Shown here in pieces: positions 1 through 14,900 of a stretch of DNA of 64,000 nucleotides (the first letter of the stretch is position 1; each line of letters opens with the position of its first letter). Location: assembly GCF_032854445.1 (NCBI RefSeq), contig NC_088295.1, forward strand, positions 77,902,028 to 77,966,027, written 5' to 3'. The position numbers and the translations under genes are program-made. Under the pieces are notes generated by a model. That model did no database searches. It worked only from the letters and a program-made list of their open reading frames with translations, and was not told the origin of the DNA. The stretch comes from Liolophura sinensis (lineage: Eukaryota; Mollusca; Polyplacophora; Chitonida; Chitonidae).

Positions 1-62
1 TTTTTGTTCCATTTTAAATTATTACTGTGATTTGATGATTGAACTTTGATCTTTTTGAACAG

Positions 63-2963
63 CTTTGAGTTTGAAGAATTGTCCTAAAGGATGGCATCAA
101 TTTGATGGATCGTGTTACATGAGCTCAGGGGAGAAAACTCCGTTTGCTGAGGCATATTTACAATGTGCAGCACGTGGTGGTGATTTGGCAGCTGTGACCT
201 CATCCATGGAAGAGGCTGTCCTCAAGGAAATGTAAGAACATGACATTCCTTTGTTCCTACCATTTATTTTAGGATATTCCATTGTTCTTAGGGGCTGTTG
301 CGATTAAAATCCCATGAAATTTACCACTTTTACATACAACAGCCAAAACATAAAACAGTGCCGCAGTGGTGGGGTGGGCGACCAATGTCCACTGACTGCC
401 AGCGACTCGACCAATGGCTAGACAAATATCGCGCCAGGAGTACGGTGCACATGCTTGGCGAGATGAAAGTAGTCCAGTGGGTACAGGCTTGACAACACCT
501 TTGCTTTTATACATGAATTAAAATGAAGAAAGTATCAAGCCTCAGGTGTTTACAAACCAGTAAATTCCAAAACTTTCTCAGAGCATGTTCCTGTCAAACT
601 GGCAAGCTAACGACTGCTTTTCAGGCTATCAGCTACACTGCATCAGTAAATGCATTATAAGGGGAACAGTGTTGTCTGTTGACGGTCCCATCAGCATGCA
701 GATGTATTTCAGCGATAAAGAGCTGACTGACAAGTATCTGTCGTTATGCTCCCATAAAATACAGGGGAAGCCTCACGCATGTGGTGTTTCATCATCCCAT
801 TTTAGAAGTGTTAGACAAGAACAATCACCAGACAATCACGATTTCATAAAATAGCGATTCAAGGATTGAACATTGTGTTCGCATATGTGGAAATGGACGC
901 CCATTTATACTAGCTTCATATTGCAGCATTTGTAAACATTGTGTTAATGCAGTGCTAAATCTATTTCTATTCACATTTTCTGGGAACTCAATCCCATGTA
1001 TGTAAGTCTTACAGGTAGCTGACAGCATACAGAAATCAACATTGACCAATTAGATGAACTTGCTTTTAATGACTCGCACTTTGAAAAAAAGGAAATCAAC
1101 ATCAACAGCGGATGGAGGCTCAAAATTTTACATAATGTCAGGCGTCACTCACCTAGTGAAGCGTCTTTGCATTTTAATTTGGACTTCGGGTTTGACTTTG
1201 TTACTAAACCATTTCAGTAAAGCCATCATAAAGTCATGTGCCGGTATAGATGTATCACAAAGATATTCACAACACTTACGTGTAATCTTTTCACCATGGA
1301 AACAATTACCAAAACAACAGATGGTCGGATCAGGTCTCTGCTGTGATTGACAGATCTTACAAACAATGTTGGAACTTCAAAGGCTATATACCCAGAGCTG
1401 AGCGAAGTTGCGACTTGCAGATCATGAAGATAAAGACAAATGTATGTTTTGATGCAAACAAAGTGGGGGTTCCTTAAGAGAAGAAGAAAGTCTGAGCAGC
1501 ACAGTGGCACATTTTTAACAATGTGTTGTGTTCAACCTAATGAAAGGACAGAAAAAGGTTTGAGTAGGACCGATTATAGTGGGTTGATCAGGTTACCCAC
1601 AACAGACAACTAATTGCACCTCACATTGCATTGGCTCGCATGTTACCAAGAACGACCAAGGTCTGAGTAGAAACTTAGTGTCTCACTGACATGTTTGCTA
1701 TACCTGCACGTGTGTTGTTGGTTTGCTGCTCAAACTCTTACAGATGAGCTTATATAATAACTAAAGTTGTGTAATAGGCTATTACAGTGTTTTGCTGTCC
1801 ATGTGGCTTGGGAAATCACTTGGGAAATCACCTGAGTGAATGGGCCTACATTTTTGCCTTGCGTGTTGACTCAGACTGACCACTCAAAGCCTATGACGTT
1901 CCTTCGCTGATGAGAGTGTATTCCTGCACATGGCCGGCTAGTTGATGCGTGCCAACTTTCTGTATTGTCTATAGTTATATGGCAGAGAACCATCAACCAC
2001 CCGCAGTGTGCTATTCAATTTCTGTGATCAAATTCCCCTACAGTCCCTGTGTATTAGAGTGAGTTAAAGGATACGTGAAATGCTTATTTTTATTTCTTGA
2101 TATGGAGTATATGATGTGGTCTTGTATATAAAAGTACAAAAAAGCATCCTAGCTTTCCTCTTAGGGCATCAAAATGACTTGAAACTGCAGTTTTCCAAAT
2201 GCCCAAACGGTCAGTAAAGGAATTCTGCTGTTGTGATGTCAACAGCCGTCACATCAGCTTTATGTTTCCGATATGTTTATTGTTGATATCATCTCTGAAT
2301 ATTTCCGACCATGGATGGAAAAGATCCGTAAGATAAAGGGGCTATTACTCATTTCTCCTCTCCCCACTCTTACTCTTCATCCACTTTGATGAGGCTTGTT
2401 TGGCTCTTCGTAAGGAATTAGAATTTCGTGTATTTGCACACAAAACATTTTGAAAATAGTTAATCAAATCATACCTGAAGAATAAATGTTTAGATCACTC
2501 TAATAAGTTTTAATGCATTTTGGTAATGTGAAAAACCTTTGGAAAATATGGTCTTCAAAACCCGCTTTAAAAATAATGGATGTTTGTGTAATTTCTTGGT
2601 GAGAAAAAATACAAAAAGAAAAGCTGACTTATTTGTGTGCAAAGTTTGCTGTTACATTTCAAGCATGTGCTATTTGTGATCTTATGAACACTTTCACTGC
2701 ACATTTCATGATTAGTTTTACCTTTTTATGCAGTGTCATTCCTGTCAGAAATGGTTCTGACTTGTGGATTGGAGCATTTCAAAAAGATGATGGATTTGAT
2801 TGGGTCGATGGAATATCATCATTTGATTCGTTCTCTGCCTGGGCTCAGGGAGAACCTGCTAATGTCCAAGGGATTCGCTGCCTTATGGCTGATGGCCTCA
2901 TGAAATGGAAGTCTGTGGACTGTGACCTTAGTTTGGGCTTCATTTGTGAGAAGAGTTTCAGAA
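63..2963 (+). CDS. C-type lectin domain 1 (exons 63-231 and 2734-2963)
   Basis: Exon 63-231 (after acceptor 'tttgaacag', ending in phase 2 before 'gtaaga') encodes NCPKGW..FDGSCY, then [17 protein letters not shown]. Exon 2734-2963 continues with LWIGA, F.WVDG, WAQGEP, C, W and VDC...FICEK. These are the signature positions of a long-form CTLD with six cysteines. The calcium/sugar site 2 motif is EPA (2852-2860) rather than EPN or QPD, and the usual WND is replaced by a VDC segment, so calcium-dependent sugar binding is doubtful here. The 2.5 kb intron between the exons holds no exon I can support; its 2440-2560 stretch resembles another intronic segment at 8215-8290. Confidence 0.88.
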
Positions 2964-5900
2964 GTAAGCATTTTCATCTATATGTATTGATATTACAAGT
3001 TATGTTACATGTGTGTTATATTTCTGTCGTTTTGGAAATCAGAGACATCAGAAAATGCATGTACTTTATTCATGTTACCAAATATGTGTTATGTTCTAGC
3101 ATTCTCACACCAATATTTGTGTTACCGTATGCAAATAATCAACATTACTGATTTGGGGGAGTGAAAAAAGAAATTCATAAGATCTTATTTCTTAGGTGTT
3201 TGGGACATTTTAATGTGATGGATTTAGAATATTCATAATTTTAATTGAGTACACCTGTTTGCAAGGTTGCTTTACATTGTATTGTTTCTTGTTGTAGATC
3301 CATATGTGTGTCCCCCTGGCACGCTGAAAGTTCGGTCCGTCTGTCTGACTGTGAGAACAGATCCCTCAGACTTTGGTAGCAATTGTGGTGACCGTGGTGT
3401 AATGATACGGCCTTCGTCTGCACTAGAACAAACTTGGATAAGAAGCTACCTGGAAAGCCAGTCAGAGCTTAGCGACCCATGGATCTGTACGTGTTTTATG
3501 CTTGTTTTTGAGCACTGATATTATCAGCTGTGGCTGTCTGTCTCTTTCAACATTATGAGGAGTGCACAAATTGCACTCCTAAATTTGCGAAGTGCAATTT
3601 AAACTCGAAAAATTTTCTTACCATGAAACACATCAACATGAACATATTGCTATTTTATTAATTTAATGCCAGTCAGGCCTTGTCATTACAAATGCCCCAG
3701 ACCAAAGGGTGAATGATGTACAAATCACTCACCTGTTGATGAGATATAAGCTCAGCTGTGGCAAGCTATGTAGTTGTATTCTCCCATGTCTGGAATTATT
3801 TAAAAGAATTACCGGGAAAATAATGCTCTTGAAAGCACAAGCCAGCCACAAACGTCTTACAGTTAAAATTAATCCGTGATGAAATGTATTTGACTGTTAC
3901 AAAACATATGGGAAATCTGCATAAAATCTGTTCATTAATTGGTCACTCATTTTAGACTATATCAGCCTATGCCAGTATGGATGGTGGCTGGTTCTCTCTC
4001 CCTGGTGAGAGGGGCCCTAATCACTTCAATACAGGGCACTTGCACTTGTTCTAATTAAATAAATTTTATGCAATATTTAGGGTGCATTTAACTGCGCTCC
4101 TTGCTAAATATTTGTGTGCCCCAAGGGGTGTGAGCCTTAAAATGTCTCCTGTGGCGTGGCTCAATTGGAGTTGCAAACATCACAGAAATGAAATAAAAGT
4201 TAACAGATGTATATGTAATATGTATTTATACATATGTATAAATGTGCACTGATTTGTGTACACGTATGTACACAAATCAGTGTTACATTGGATTATTCCA
4301 GTTAACAATTGTGTGCAAAGATGCCGTTTAAAATGTATATTTATTATGCTGCAGCTGTGAGAGAATTGGGAAAAGAAGGCTCCTTTGGTAACTTGAATTA
4401 CAGTAGCTGGGGCCAAGGTGAACCTAACGATACCAGCAATCCTGCAAACTGCGTATACTTGAAGAGTGCTGATAACTACAACTGGTATGATGCAGACTGC
4501 AAGGAAAAGCGCCCAAGTCTGTGTATATTTTGTAAGTTTTGTGTTGTCCCATAAAACTGACTGTATTCTTAGTAGTAAATAGAAATTTTTGAACTTTGTT
4601 TAAAAACAATGAGTTAATAAGGAACAAGCTGGTAATCTAATGTAGAGTCAGGGTATATGTTTTCCTTCCCTGCTGAGAATTAGGTGTAGAGTTGATTTTT
4701 AACTGGAAAAAACACTGTGTAATTTCCTTTGTTATAATATATCCAACATTACTCATGCATGTCAAACAGGGATTATCAAGGGTGGATTTAATCCTTCTTT
4801 GTTTTGTTTCCTGTCATGTCGCTAATCCTCGTAATCTGGATCAGATATTGAAACAACGGTGAATGGATTATCACTGTGTAAAAAGATTAACTACCATGAG
4901 CAGTGATCAAAGAGGTGTCGCTTGTTTTTGCACCTTTGATGAGTAGGCCTACTTTGAATCAACTGGCAAAGTGGTCGTCACTTTTTGAGCAATACAGTGT
5001 AAAACATATGAATTAACCATTATTGACGTCAAGTCATTCAGTCTTTATCAAGGTTTGGATTGCTGTTGGTTTTTATCGTTTTCTGTAGCTGATCAGAAAT
5101 CGGTAACATTGCGGTATCGTCAAACGATCATTGCTCTGTTCTACACAATCCACAATTTGTTAGAAGCTCACTCATTGGTCCACAGAAGAAACACAGCCAA
5201 TGGGTTAGCGTTTATCAAGCCAATATTTGTTGGAAGCCAGCACATGTTGGTATCATCTTTTCATTCACTTTGCCAGCATAACGAATATTGATCACGCTAA
5301 AGACGAATGAACTCTCACTTGTTTTATACCCACCGAGCCCTGCCTACCACCAGTGTTTGCACATATTTAAAGTCTAATTTTCCCTCCCTAGTATTAAAAT
5401 TTAGCTGATACTTGGGGCTTTCTTATCACAACTCCTGTTAGTCCAGTTTCACTTTATTAGTACTTCACAGTGTATACATATACATATTCTACAAATTTCT
5501 TCTTAACAATTAAAAGTGTTCGGCTCTAGGATGCCTTGATTTCTGAAGTAATCAGTGAATTCTTCTTGAAGTTTGTGAATAAAGTTGAATACATAGGGGC
5601 ACACTCTTTATTTAACATTTCAGCTCCACAACCATGCAGAGTGTCTGGTGATTGTGAAGAAAATGCTAAGTGTTACATGGGTCAGTGCCGATGTAAAGAC
5701 GGCTTCAGGAGAGATATCCTCGGTGAATGTGAAGGTAGTTGTTTTTTTCACTGCAAGTTAATCATTTATTAAATTATATAATATAACATAAAAGAAACTT
5801 TTGAGATCTAAGTTGTTTTTTTTTTATTCTTTTGATATGTCTTCATTGATACAATGTAAGTTTGAATCTTATTTACTGGTTTGTCTGGGCACTAACCCTG

Positions 5901-8900
5901 CAGTGTGGATTGACTGCTGATTTCAAAAATGCTTTTAAAATTTATGTAAGTTTTGTACCATTGATGATAAAGTGAAGATTTAAAAAAAAAAAATTCAAGT
6001 GTTTTCAAATGCTGTTTCTTTGCCAATTTTCAGCATTTTAAAAATTTTGTGGTGCAGATGTAAAGTTTACTATTAAACTATAGATTTTTAATATTCATCT
6101 TTATGAAGTTAAGGTATAATTTTCAAAAATTCCCAAAGGTTTAGGAAACTTTGATGTTCTTTTAATACTGTTGTGTTTAAGACTGGAAAAGATATCCAAA
6201 ACTGTTGATGCTGTTTATTTTAGCTTAAAGGGATACTGGTTCTGATTGGCTGGTGTGAGAGATAGGCATGTTCAGGCTATGCCTAGCCTGAGCTGAATTT
6301 AGACATGGCAGATTTCTTCAAGTTTTATCTGTGCAACTGTGTTTAACACATTAACCCCTATCTCCATTGTCAGCCAATAAGTATCATTTCTGTAGCCCTT
6401 TAAGCATTCATCTACATGAGTGCCAAATTTCCAAGCATTGTATTTAATAATTAGCCCCCCAAAAAAGTATCCCACCACTTCCACATGACTATCTCAAATA
6501 CAGAACGGGAGAAAATTACCAGTCCGTCTTGAGGAGACTGATACATGTATTTGTCAACAACTAGTTTACAAGTAAATTTTAAATAAGAAATGTCTCAAGT
6601 CAAAAAGTGAATAGAGAAACATGCGTATGTAAAATATACAAAAATTATATTCCTCAATGAAAGCCTAAATTGTTGTGTTTTCTTGACGTGTCTGAGCAGA
6701 ACCTACTGGAATGTGTTAATAAAAACCCTCACCCTCCCAAGTGGTTTTCACCAATGTAATTGCTGTGAGCTCAAGTCCGGCATATACTAGCTTCCTCTCT
6801 GTGGTCCTACTTGGGAAGGTCTGCCAGCAACCTGAGGATGGTCAGTGGTTTCCCCCCAGGCTCTGCTCGGTTTCCTCCCACAGTTATATTGGTTGCTTTC
6901 GTATAAGTGAAATATTCTTCAGTATGGCGTAAAACTCCATTCAAATAGTTAAATAAATAAACCCCTCTAGCAATGGCAATCCAGTGGGATGATTAGAGCT
7001 GTTGTTTTTGTTAATACATGTATGTCTAGAAGATCCACACCATGGGTTCTATGGGCAGAGGTCTGCTCCATCAGTGGTGCACAATTTATAGAAAAAGGCT
7101 AGGCAGGAGGCAATAAACATTTACCAGAGGCATGTCTGTCCACAATACGCATTCAATTCCTGGCACTAAGCCAATCCATGTAATGAGAAGGACCTAAAAA
7201 AACATGATTGATTGCTTTTCATCTTTAATTGAGAGGAAAGAAAGGAAAATGGAGAGCCAGAATGTAAAATAAAAAAAGGCTGAATTTCACCTGGGAGGAG
7301 TTCTGATATCCTCAAGCATGGCTTTAAATGTGAACCAAATTCATGTATATTTGTATCAAACTGATCCCTACTTCCATTGTTGACAGATATCAATGAATGT
7401 GAGGAGAAATCACCTTGTGGTGACCAGCTTTGCAAAAACAAGGATGGTAGTTTTGAGTGTACCTGCCAAAATGGTTTTGTGAAATATGGCGAACGCTGTT
7501 TATGTAAGAATTTATTTCTTCTTATTTCCTTTCCATATGTATACAGAGAGTACTGTCTTCAAAACAATGTGAGCTTTATTAACAAGTTGCTTCTGTATAA
7601 TTTGCCTGATCTTCATATTTATTTATATGATTTATCTTCCTTTTTTTTTACCAGTCTTAGTTTCTGAATCTTAATTGTTAAATAATTGTTTTTTTGTTAT
7701 GACGCTGTACTTGCTGCAGTTGAAAGAAATAATTATTTTGTGTAGTATTTTTATAGTAAATATTGCACAGTATACAAAGCAAATATAACTGTTTATAGTG
7801 ATTAAAAAAATGCTAAGTGGAGAAGAAAAAGAAGAGACACATTTGAATGTTTACTTGCTGTCTACGTGATCTTCTGCCTTGTGAGCTGTAGACTATGGTG
7901 ATGTTCTAACTGTTCCCAGCTGCAAGGACCTGTTCCTCGAATGATGACTGTCACACCCGTGCCAGCTGTGTGAACAGCAAATGTCAGTGTAACCAAGGAT
8001 ACGAGGGAGATGGCAAGGACCACTGCGATAGTGAGTGGACAACATTCACCCATGAAAATGAACTTGAATGATGTGATAGTTCAAAGCTTCAAGTAAAATC
8101 ATTTCATGTGATTTTTTATTGTTCTTTTTGCTGCGCCGTAAGAAGCTTTTATAGTTCTAGGATGAAAGACATGAAAGACATCACTTTCTTCATAAGAACT
8201 TTCCTAATTTGTCAACACAACATTTTGAAAATAGTTAACCACTCATGATTCTAGTTATTTTTGGATAATGAAAAAATATTTAGAAAATAGTTAAAGGTAT
8301 TTCTAAACACAATTCTTGGGGAACACATTTTTTGTACTTTAATATGCACACTTTATCATGACTTTGTTATTGTAGACCTTAAATTTAGAATTCAAATGCT
8401 TTACCATGATAGTTTTTGTTAAAATATTTGAACTGTTAATTGGCCCATTGCATGCAATCAAGGTTTATTCTGTATGATGTATTTTTATTTGTTTATTGTT
8501 AAAGAAGGTAATATTTTGTCAGTAATGTTGATAATATGTGAGATGGAATCTTCTACTGTTTATTATCTTGATCTTTCAGATGTGAACGAGTGCTTGGAAG
8601 AGACAGATGACTGTTTGAGTAACGCTGATTGCTTAGACCATGATGGAAGTTTTGAATGTGTCTGTAAGCCTGGCTATGTTAAGGATACTTCAGACACCTG
8701 TATCCGTGAGTATTTATTTCTCTTCAGGTAGCTAGTAATCGCTTTTAAGATGTTTTTCATCCCACCATAATGCTGGCCGCTGTCGTCTAAGTGAAATATT
8801 CTTGAGTACGGCATAAAACACCGACCAGATAAATACCCAAATTCTCCCATGACTAAATTACTCATTTTGCCTGGTACTGAGGTTTAGAGTTGATCTTAAA

Positions 8901-11900
8901 AAGGGGCTTTGAAGTTTGTTTTGGAAGGTACGATGATATCCTTTGGAGAAATGTAAGTTTTAGCACCAAATTGAAGATTTTTCAGACTTCATTTGCTTTT
9001 AAAAATGCACTTTGTAGAATTGTACATGTTCTACCTTTAGCTCTTCCAACTGACTGTGAGGCTGTGAGAGTTCGTGATCCTAATGCACCCAGTGGCTCTT
9101 ACCTGGTAGATCCTGACGGGAAAGGAGGATGCAAACCATTTACAGTAAGAATCTCGCCATAATCCTGTGATGATATTTATCAAGATGATGTATTCGTCTA
9201 CTATGAGGTCTTTCCTGTTAAACCCTGTGTGATGTTTACACATGGCTTCTGAATTCTTTCGTTTCATATAGGTGAGGAATTTAAAAATTTACCCCTTGTC
9301 TGTCAGTCCATCAAAATCAGTTTGCTTGGCCTCCGTTTATTACCAACTTTGACTTGTTTATTGCTGTGATGGCTCAGACAGATATGAGAAAATGTATTGC
9401 CTTTGCAATTCTTTGAGAAAGGTTTTTTAAGTTATTTTTATAGTTATCAGAAATTTTTGCTGCTCTTTTGTTTGCATTTCATTGCTGACGTTTTTGAAAA
9501 ACTTGTGGGTTCCCCAGGGCTCTGCCTGGGTCCCTCCCACCATAATGCTGACTGTTGTATAAATAAATGAAAATCCTAACAGTCATGGAGGAATAGATAT
9601 AAGCTCATGCTAAGCTAAGGTATACACTGTTCATTGGCACACAGGTATCCTGTGTAATGAGGGAAGATGTTGCAATCACTGTGGTCCCAAGCCACGCACA
9701 GACCCCACACCCCATCCGCTCCAAAAACACCAGACCTGAGGCAGTCAAGAGAGCTGTGGGATATACCAAGACTGCTGAACAGATCAACTGTATTATTGAG
9801 GCTTCGCAGTTCTGTTACCAGAATATGCTGTAAGTATCATTTGGCCCTGCAATATTCAATTGTGTTTATTTGTTCATTTTGTTGCTGTTCAATTCCATAC
9901 TGAGGCACATTTAATTTTAACACATGATCTCTTGTTATGAAGGCTGAATTAGCATAAATGTCCAGTTATGATGTGTGTGCTATGTGAAGATAAATTGCTT
10001 AAGTAAATCATGTCTTAATAAGAAATAGTAAGCCTTAGGGACAGGGGATCAGGTGTTTGACATTTTAAGTTTAACTACTAACTCTGTGGCAGCAAATTTG
10101 TAGATTTTCGTCCTCACTCTTTTCATTGGACCTTGGTGACAATAAACGTTGGCTGTCAATTTATCAGTATGTGGTTCAACACCAATCAAACAAATAAATA
10201 AATACTAATTTGATGCTTGCTTTCTTCAGATTTAAATGCAGTGCCGGTGCAGGTTTTAGTGGAGCCAGCAGTTTCAGCTCTGGTGATGGACAGGTCCACC
10301 CTATTGACAAGGTGGGGAACTATGACATATTTGGTGTTAGTTTTCATGCTATGTCGAATCAAGGTGCATAAATTGTTTGTTCTGGTAGGAAAGTCTGCAT
10401 ACTTTATTTATTTGGATTTTTTTTGGTTTTTTTTTTGAAGCAGAGGATCACATATGTTCTCAAAATCAGTCCAGTTTTGTTGAACAGGATACAGTGACTC
10501 CTGGATAATTGAGATAATGATCATGTGGTATTTCACCTTTGATCAACTGTTGCTAATAGGTGACGGAAAGAATATGTTGTTGCAGGGCTTGCTAGATGAA
10601 CTTTGCTTAACTGCAGTGATAAGTTTCACACAATCCTATTCAAAGCTCCCATGTTAAACAAGTAAGAAGAGTTTTGGCTTGTTTTTTGGTTGTAAGATGA
10701 AAACCAAGCATCAGAGGGAACATTAATTGCAGATTCTTAGTTTTTTCATTAGGTTCACTCCTAGAGTGTTGAGCTGACCTACTTTTGCACTAATTTCATT
10801 TGTCATTCAAAACCTGATTGGCTTGAGTGAATTAGATCTATCTACTCCTGAAATAGACCCACCCACCCGGGATGTGCACGTGAAATTTGAGCCCAATAGT
10901 TTCAGTGGTTATTGGAAGAAGACTCTACATTATTTTTTTATATAAAAGTCAAAATAGCCATTAGATCACATGACCAATTGAAATTTGCAAAACAGCAACA
11001 GCTATATGTTAATTATTTTTGCTGCAAAATTTAGTTAAGAATAATAATAATAACAACTAGAACTGCAAAGCAGTTTCGGCCTTGGCCCACATCTTTTGTT
11101 ATCGTAATTACTTTCGCACTCCCTTATATTAAAAGTAGACGGCATAGCTATATGTAAGTGACCAACTGCTTCTGGAAATCGTGCATACATCATCAGTCTA
11201 GCTGCCACCTGAATCAGTGGTAAAGCAATAGGCTGAAATATTTACCTTTTAAAAAAATGGTGGTGCCTTTTAAACTCTTAAAGCCAGAATACTATTAATC
11301 ATAGCTCAAATCTTTTTGCAAATCAATTTGGTGCAAGTTTCATATTTCTAGCTACCATAGTTCTCGAATTATAGGCCATTAAAGTTATGTAACTAAATTT
11401 TAGTTTTTTAACTATATCTCAAAAAGTTAGAGATAAGATAGAGAAAAAATGAAAGCAGACCTAATCAGCAACCCAAATACTCCAGAATTTAGAAAATGAA
11501 AATAAAAATTTCTAAAGCAGTTGTGACGTTACAACTTCGACCAATGGCAAGCCTGCAATCTTTTTCTGGGAGTCAAAGATTTCCTCAAAAATACTGTAAC
11601 TATCAACGGTTTACATGTTTGTCAAATTTTAGAACAATCCATTCTGTGGCGCTTGAGAAGAAGATGTTTGAAGGATTACATATAAAATCCAAAACAGCCG
11701 CCTAACCACATGACCTAGAAAAAAAAAGGGCTCTGTGGTGCATAACTTCATATATCAGGGAATGTTACTGCAAAATTTCAAGTCAATCGGTGCAACAGTT
11801 TGGCATGTAGGTGGCACACAAAATCGAATAAATAATGATAATAATCCGAATGATTTCAATAGGTGTCCCGCAGGACTATCTGGGTGGACTTCTGATAATA

Positions 11901-14900
11901 ACCTTATGTATGTAGGATCTGGAAAGTGTATGATGAATTAAAACATTACACAACTACTGTTGAGTAGAGCATTGTCATTATCAGTTTTTGTAGACTGTAA
12001 CATAGACTGTTGTTTGTATTCCGGTTCACAGTGTTTCTGCGGAATGCTGGGCACTTGTGCTAATCCAGAGGGTGGCTGCAACTGTGATGGAACACCGATG
12101 GGCGATCAGGAGGATGAAGGGAAGATTATTGACAAAACTCTGTTGCCAATAACTTCTCTCAACGTGCCTGGAATATCCCCAGGCCAGAAAGCTGCTACTG
12201 CTGTTGGACCTCTTATGTGTGCACAGAAACAGTTTGGTGATTATCTTTGTTAAAAGTCACACAAACATATCTGTCATGCCTTTCAATCATAATATAATAA
12301 ATTGTTCATTTTGGAAATGCTTAATGTAAGTGAACAGTAGAACTAGATGATTTGATTCACTTTACAGCAGATTAAAATAAACTTGAAAGAAATGAAATTA
12401 AACCTCCAAAAATTGTTTCATTGATAAAAAAAAATCAATTTGGAACAGTTTTGGTGAAATTGTGATACATGTAGTTAGGGTGGCATGTGTTTAAATTTTT
12501 GTATTTCACTGTTTTATCTGTAGGTGTCATCACTGTTATTTCTTCTTTGTTTTCTTGTAGTTTTCAGGCTTCAGCACCGATTTGTTGTGATCTTCATCAT
12601 TAATGCCCAGATGTAACGGTTATCACCTATTTCTATTATCAATGAAATTGCTGGTAGCAGCAGTCCTCTAAGCCTATGATTTATTCTCCTTCTCTCCAGA
12701 TATTCCAAAGGACTGTGATGATGCCATGAGAAACTATGGCCTGTCTAAAAATCGTGCAATTCTCATTGATGTGGATGGACCAGATGGTGATAGTGATGGA
12801 AATCAACCACCATTTTTGGTGCAGTGTGATGTGGAGTCTTACCCTCACACAGGAGTAACTGTCATCCCACCCAAGGAGTAAGTCACCGAGCACAACACCC
12901 AACCCTTACGCACTGTCCTATAATTGTAGCTTAGGACCAGTATTTATCAAGCAACTTAAGATTTAAATCGTACATTGCAAGTCTTTAAAATGCAGAACTC
13001 AGAACAGCCCAAATTGTGGTTAGTACATTGAGCTACAGTTAAGAATCAGTGTACAAATTGTAATCTTTGTAAAGCAAAGCATTTTACTCGCAGGTACATT
13101 TGAATTTTTTGATAAATGCTGGCCCTGTTCTATCAGTTTGCAATACATTTCCTACCTATTCTGTTCATATAGTAGATCACCTATTATTTCATTTATCACC
13201 TATTATTTTATTGAATTTATCACCAACTATGAGCTGTACCACCAAGTGGTGATTAATGGCTGCTGAGAAGTCATGTGGAGCTATATCATGTCGTTACTGA
13301 CAAATCCGAATAAATTTCTTCTAATTTTGCACCAGCTTTGTTCAGTATGATGACTGGTTGGTGAAAATTAAATGAAAGTATATATTGTTGTCATCTGTAC
13401 TATATTTTCCTATGTTTTGTGTAAATCTCACAATCAGTCACTGTCTTTAATTCGTTGAAGAATTGGGAAGATTTACAAGGGGTATATGTACCATTACCAG
13501 TTGTTTCACTTTCGCTTTCATCCCACTTGGTGTTTAATCAGAACATTGGGTATGATGAGGAGCCCTAGCTAGACCTGATTATTGATGGTGGCATTACAGT
13601 GAAATTTTGTTTTTGTTTTCAGTTCTGAGACCACTCCAAGCTCCCCTGGAGATGTACCTGTGGAGTATCCTGCCCCGCCAAAGGCCATTGAAAAACTGAT
13701 CAAGAGCTCAGACTTCTGTTCTCAGGACATGTCCTACCTGTGTCAGGTAAGATTAATGATATTGTCAGCCAGTCAGAGCTGCAGCAGTCAGGGACTGTCA
13801 GAACTATTAGGATGAAATCCAGGCTTATTTATTATATCTCTTGATTGGTGTGATACAGGTATTTCTTCATGGTAAAAGGTAATTCTTCATCACTTACATT
13901 TTAACATGGGTGTGTGTATACAATAATAAAAAAACTATCCACAAAGAAGTCAATTAAAAAAAATGTGGATGATTTTCACTTATATTGTGCTATACCAGCC
14001 TGTGTTAAAATGTACTGATTTGCCCCATGGTTTTGTGCAGCTATGATGCCAGAACACAAAGGCCAGTCACTGTGATGTCACAACAGTAAAACTCAAATCT
14101 CCATTATTAATGCGAGACCCAGGGGCAATGCTCTTACTTCATCATTCCATTTTCTTAAGTTTCCAAGTTTATGAAAAAATGTTCTTGTAATCAGCATGAT
14201 TTAGGCGAATTAGTTTGAAATAAATTGATATACTAAGGTTTGTTGTATCTGCTAATCAGCTGATGTGGTATATCCTATTGCGTTCAGAACTCTCAACTGA
14301 TGGGCGGCGGTGCCATGGATGGTTTCTGGACGAGCCAGGATGGCACACGACGTGAATACTGGGCCGGCGGTCTGGGTGGACAGTACAAGTGTGGGTGTGG
14401 TGTGACCAGGTCATGTGACCAGGACACCGTACAGTGTAACTGCGACATTCAGGACGGCAAACAGAGGAAGGACTTTGGTACCATTATCAACAAAGACGAA
14501 TTGCCTGTAGGCTCTGTTACTCTGAACGACATTGATGCAGAAAGCAAGGGCACACTGTCTGTGGGGGCTCTCCGATGTGGGCAGAAGCAGTTTGGTAAGT
14601 GCTGAGACATGGCTGTAGGATCAGGTACTTCTGACATGCCAAATCTCATGTATTCGCTTAAGCAGTTTTTGAGTTCTGAAACATTGCTGTAGGATCCGGT
14701 ACTTGGGTATCTAGTTGAGCCATAATTTATTAATGTTTAATGGACTAAGGCATCCTTTAAATAGCAGAAATAACAAATTGTTTCTTCGTTCAACTTTAAT
14801 TAAGTTAACTTTACACTGTTTTATCTAACAGTTCTGTGTAATCTCAAAGCCTCCCCGGTTGTGCTTTTAAAGAATGTGGTTTCTTAAAGTCAAAGTTTTT

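Noticed and set aside
585-1510. Several open frames of 60-100 residues on both strands in the first large intron
   Set aside because: No recognisable domain, no consistent splice sites, and the CTLD joins directly from 231 to 2734 in phase 2.
11735-11941. Possible exon '[17 protein letters not shown]' resembling the W-T-S-D...Y..G motif of the modules
   Set aside because: The sites that flank it do not match the phase 0 junction between 10311 and 12032, and the stretch is the tail of the repeat with the 'gtcccgcaggac' hairpin. The resemblance is judged coincidental.
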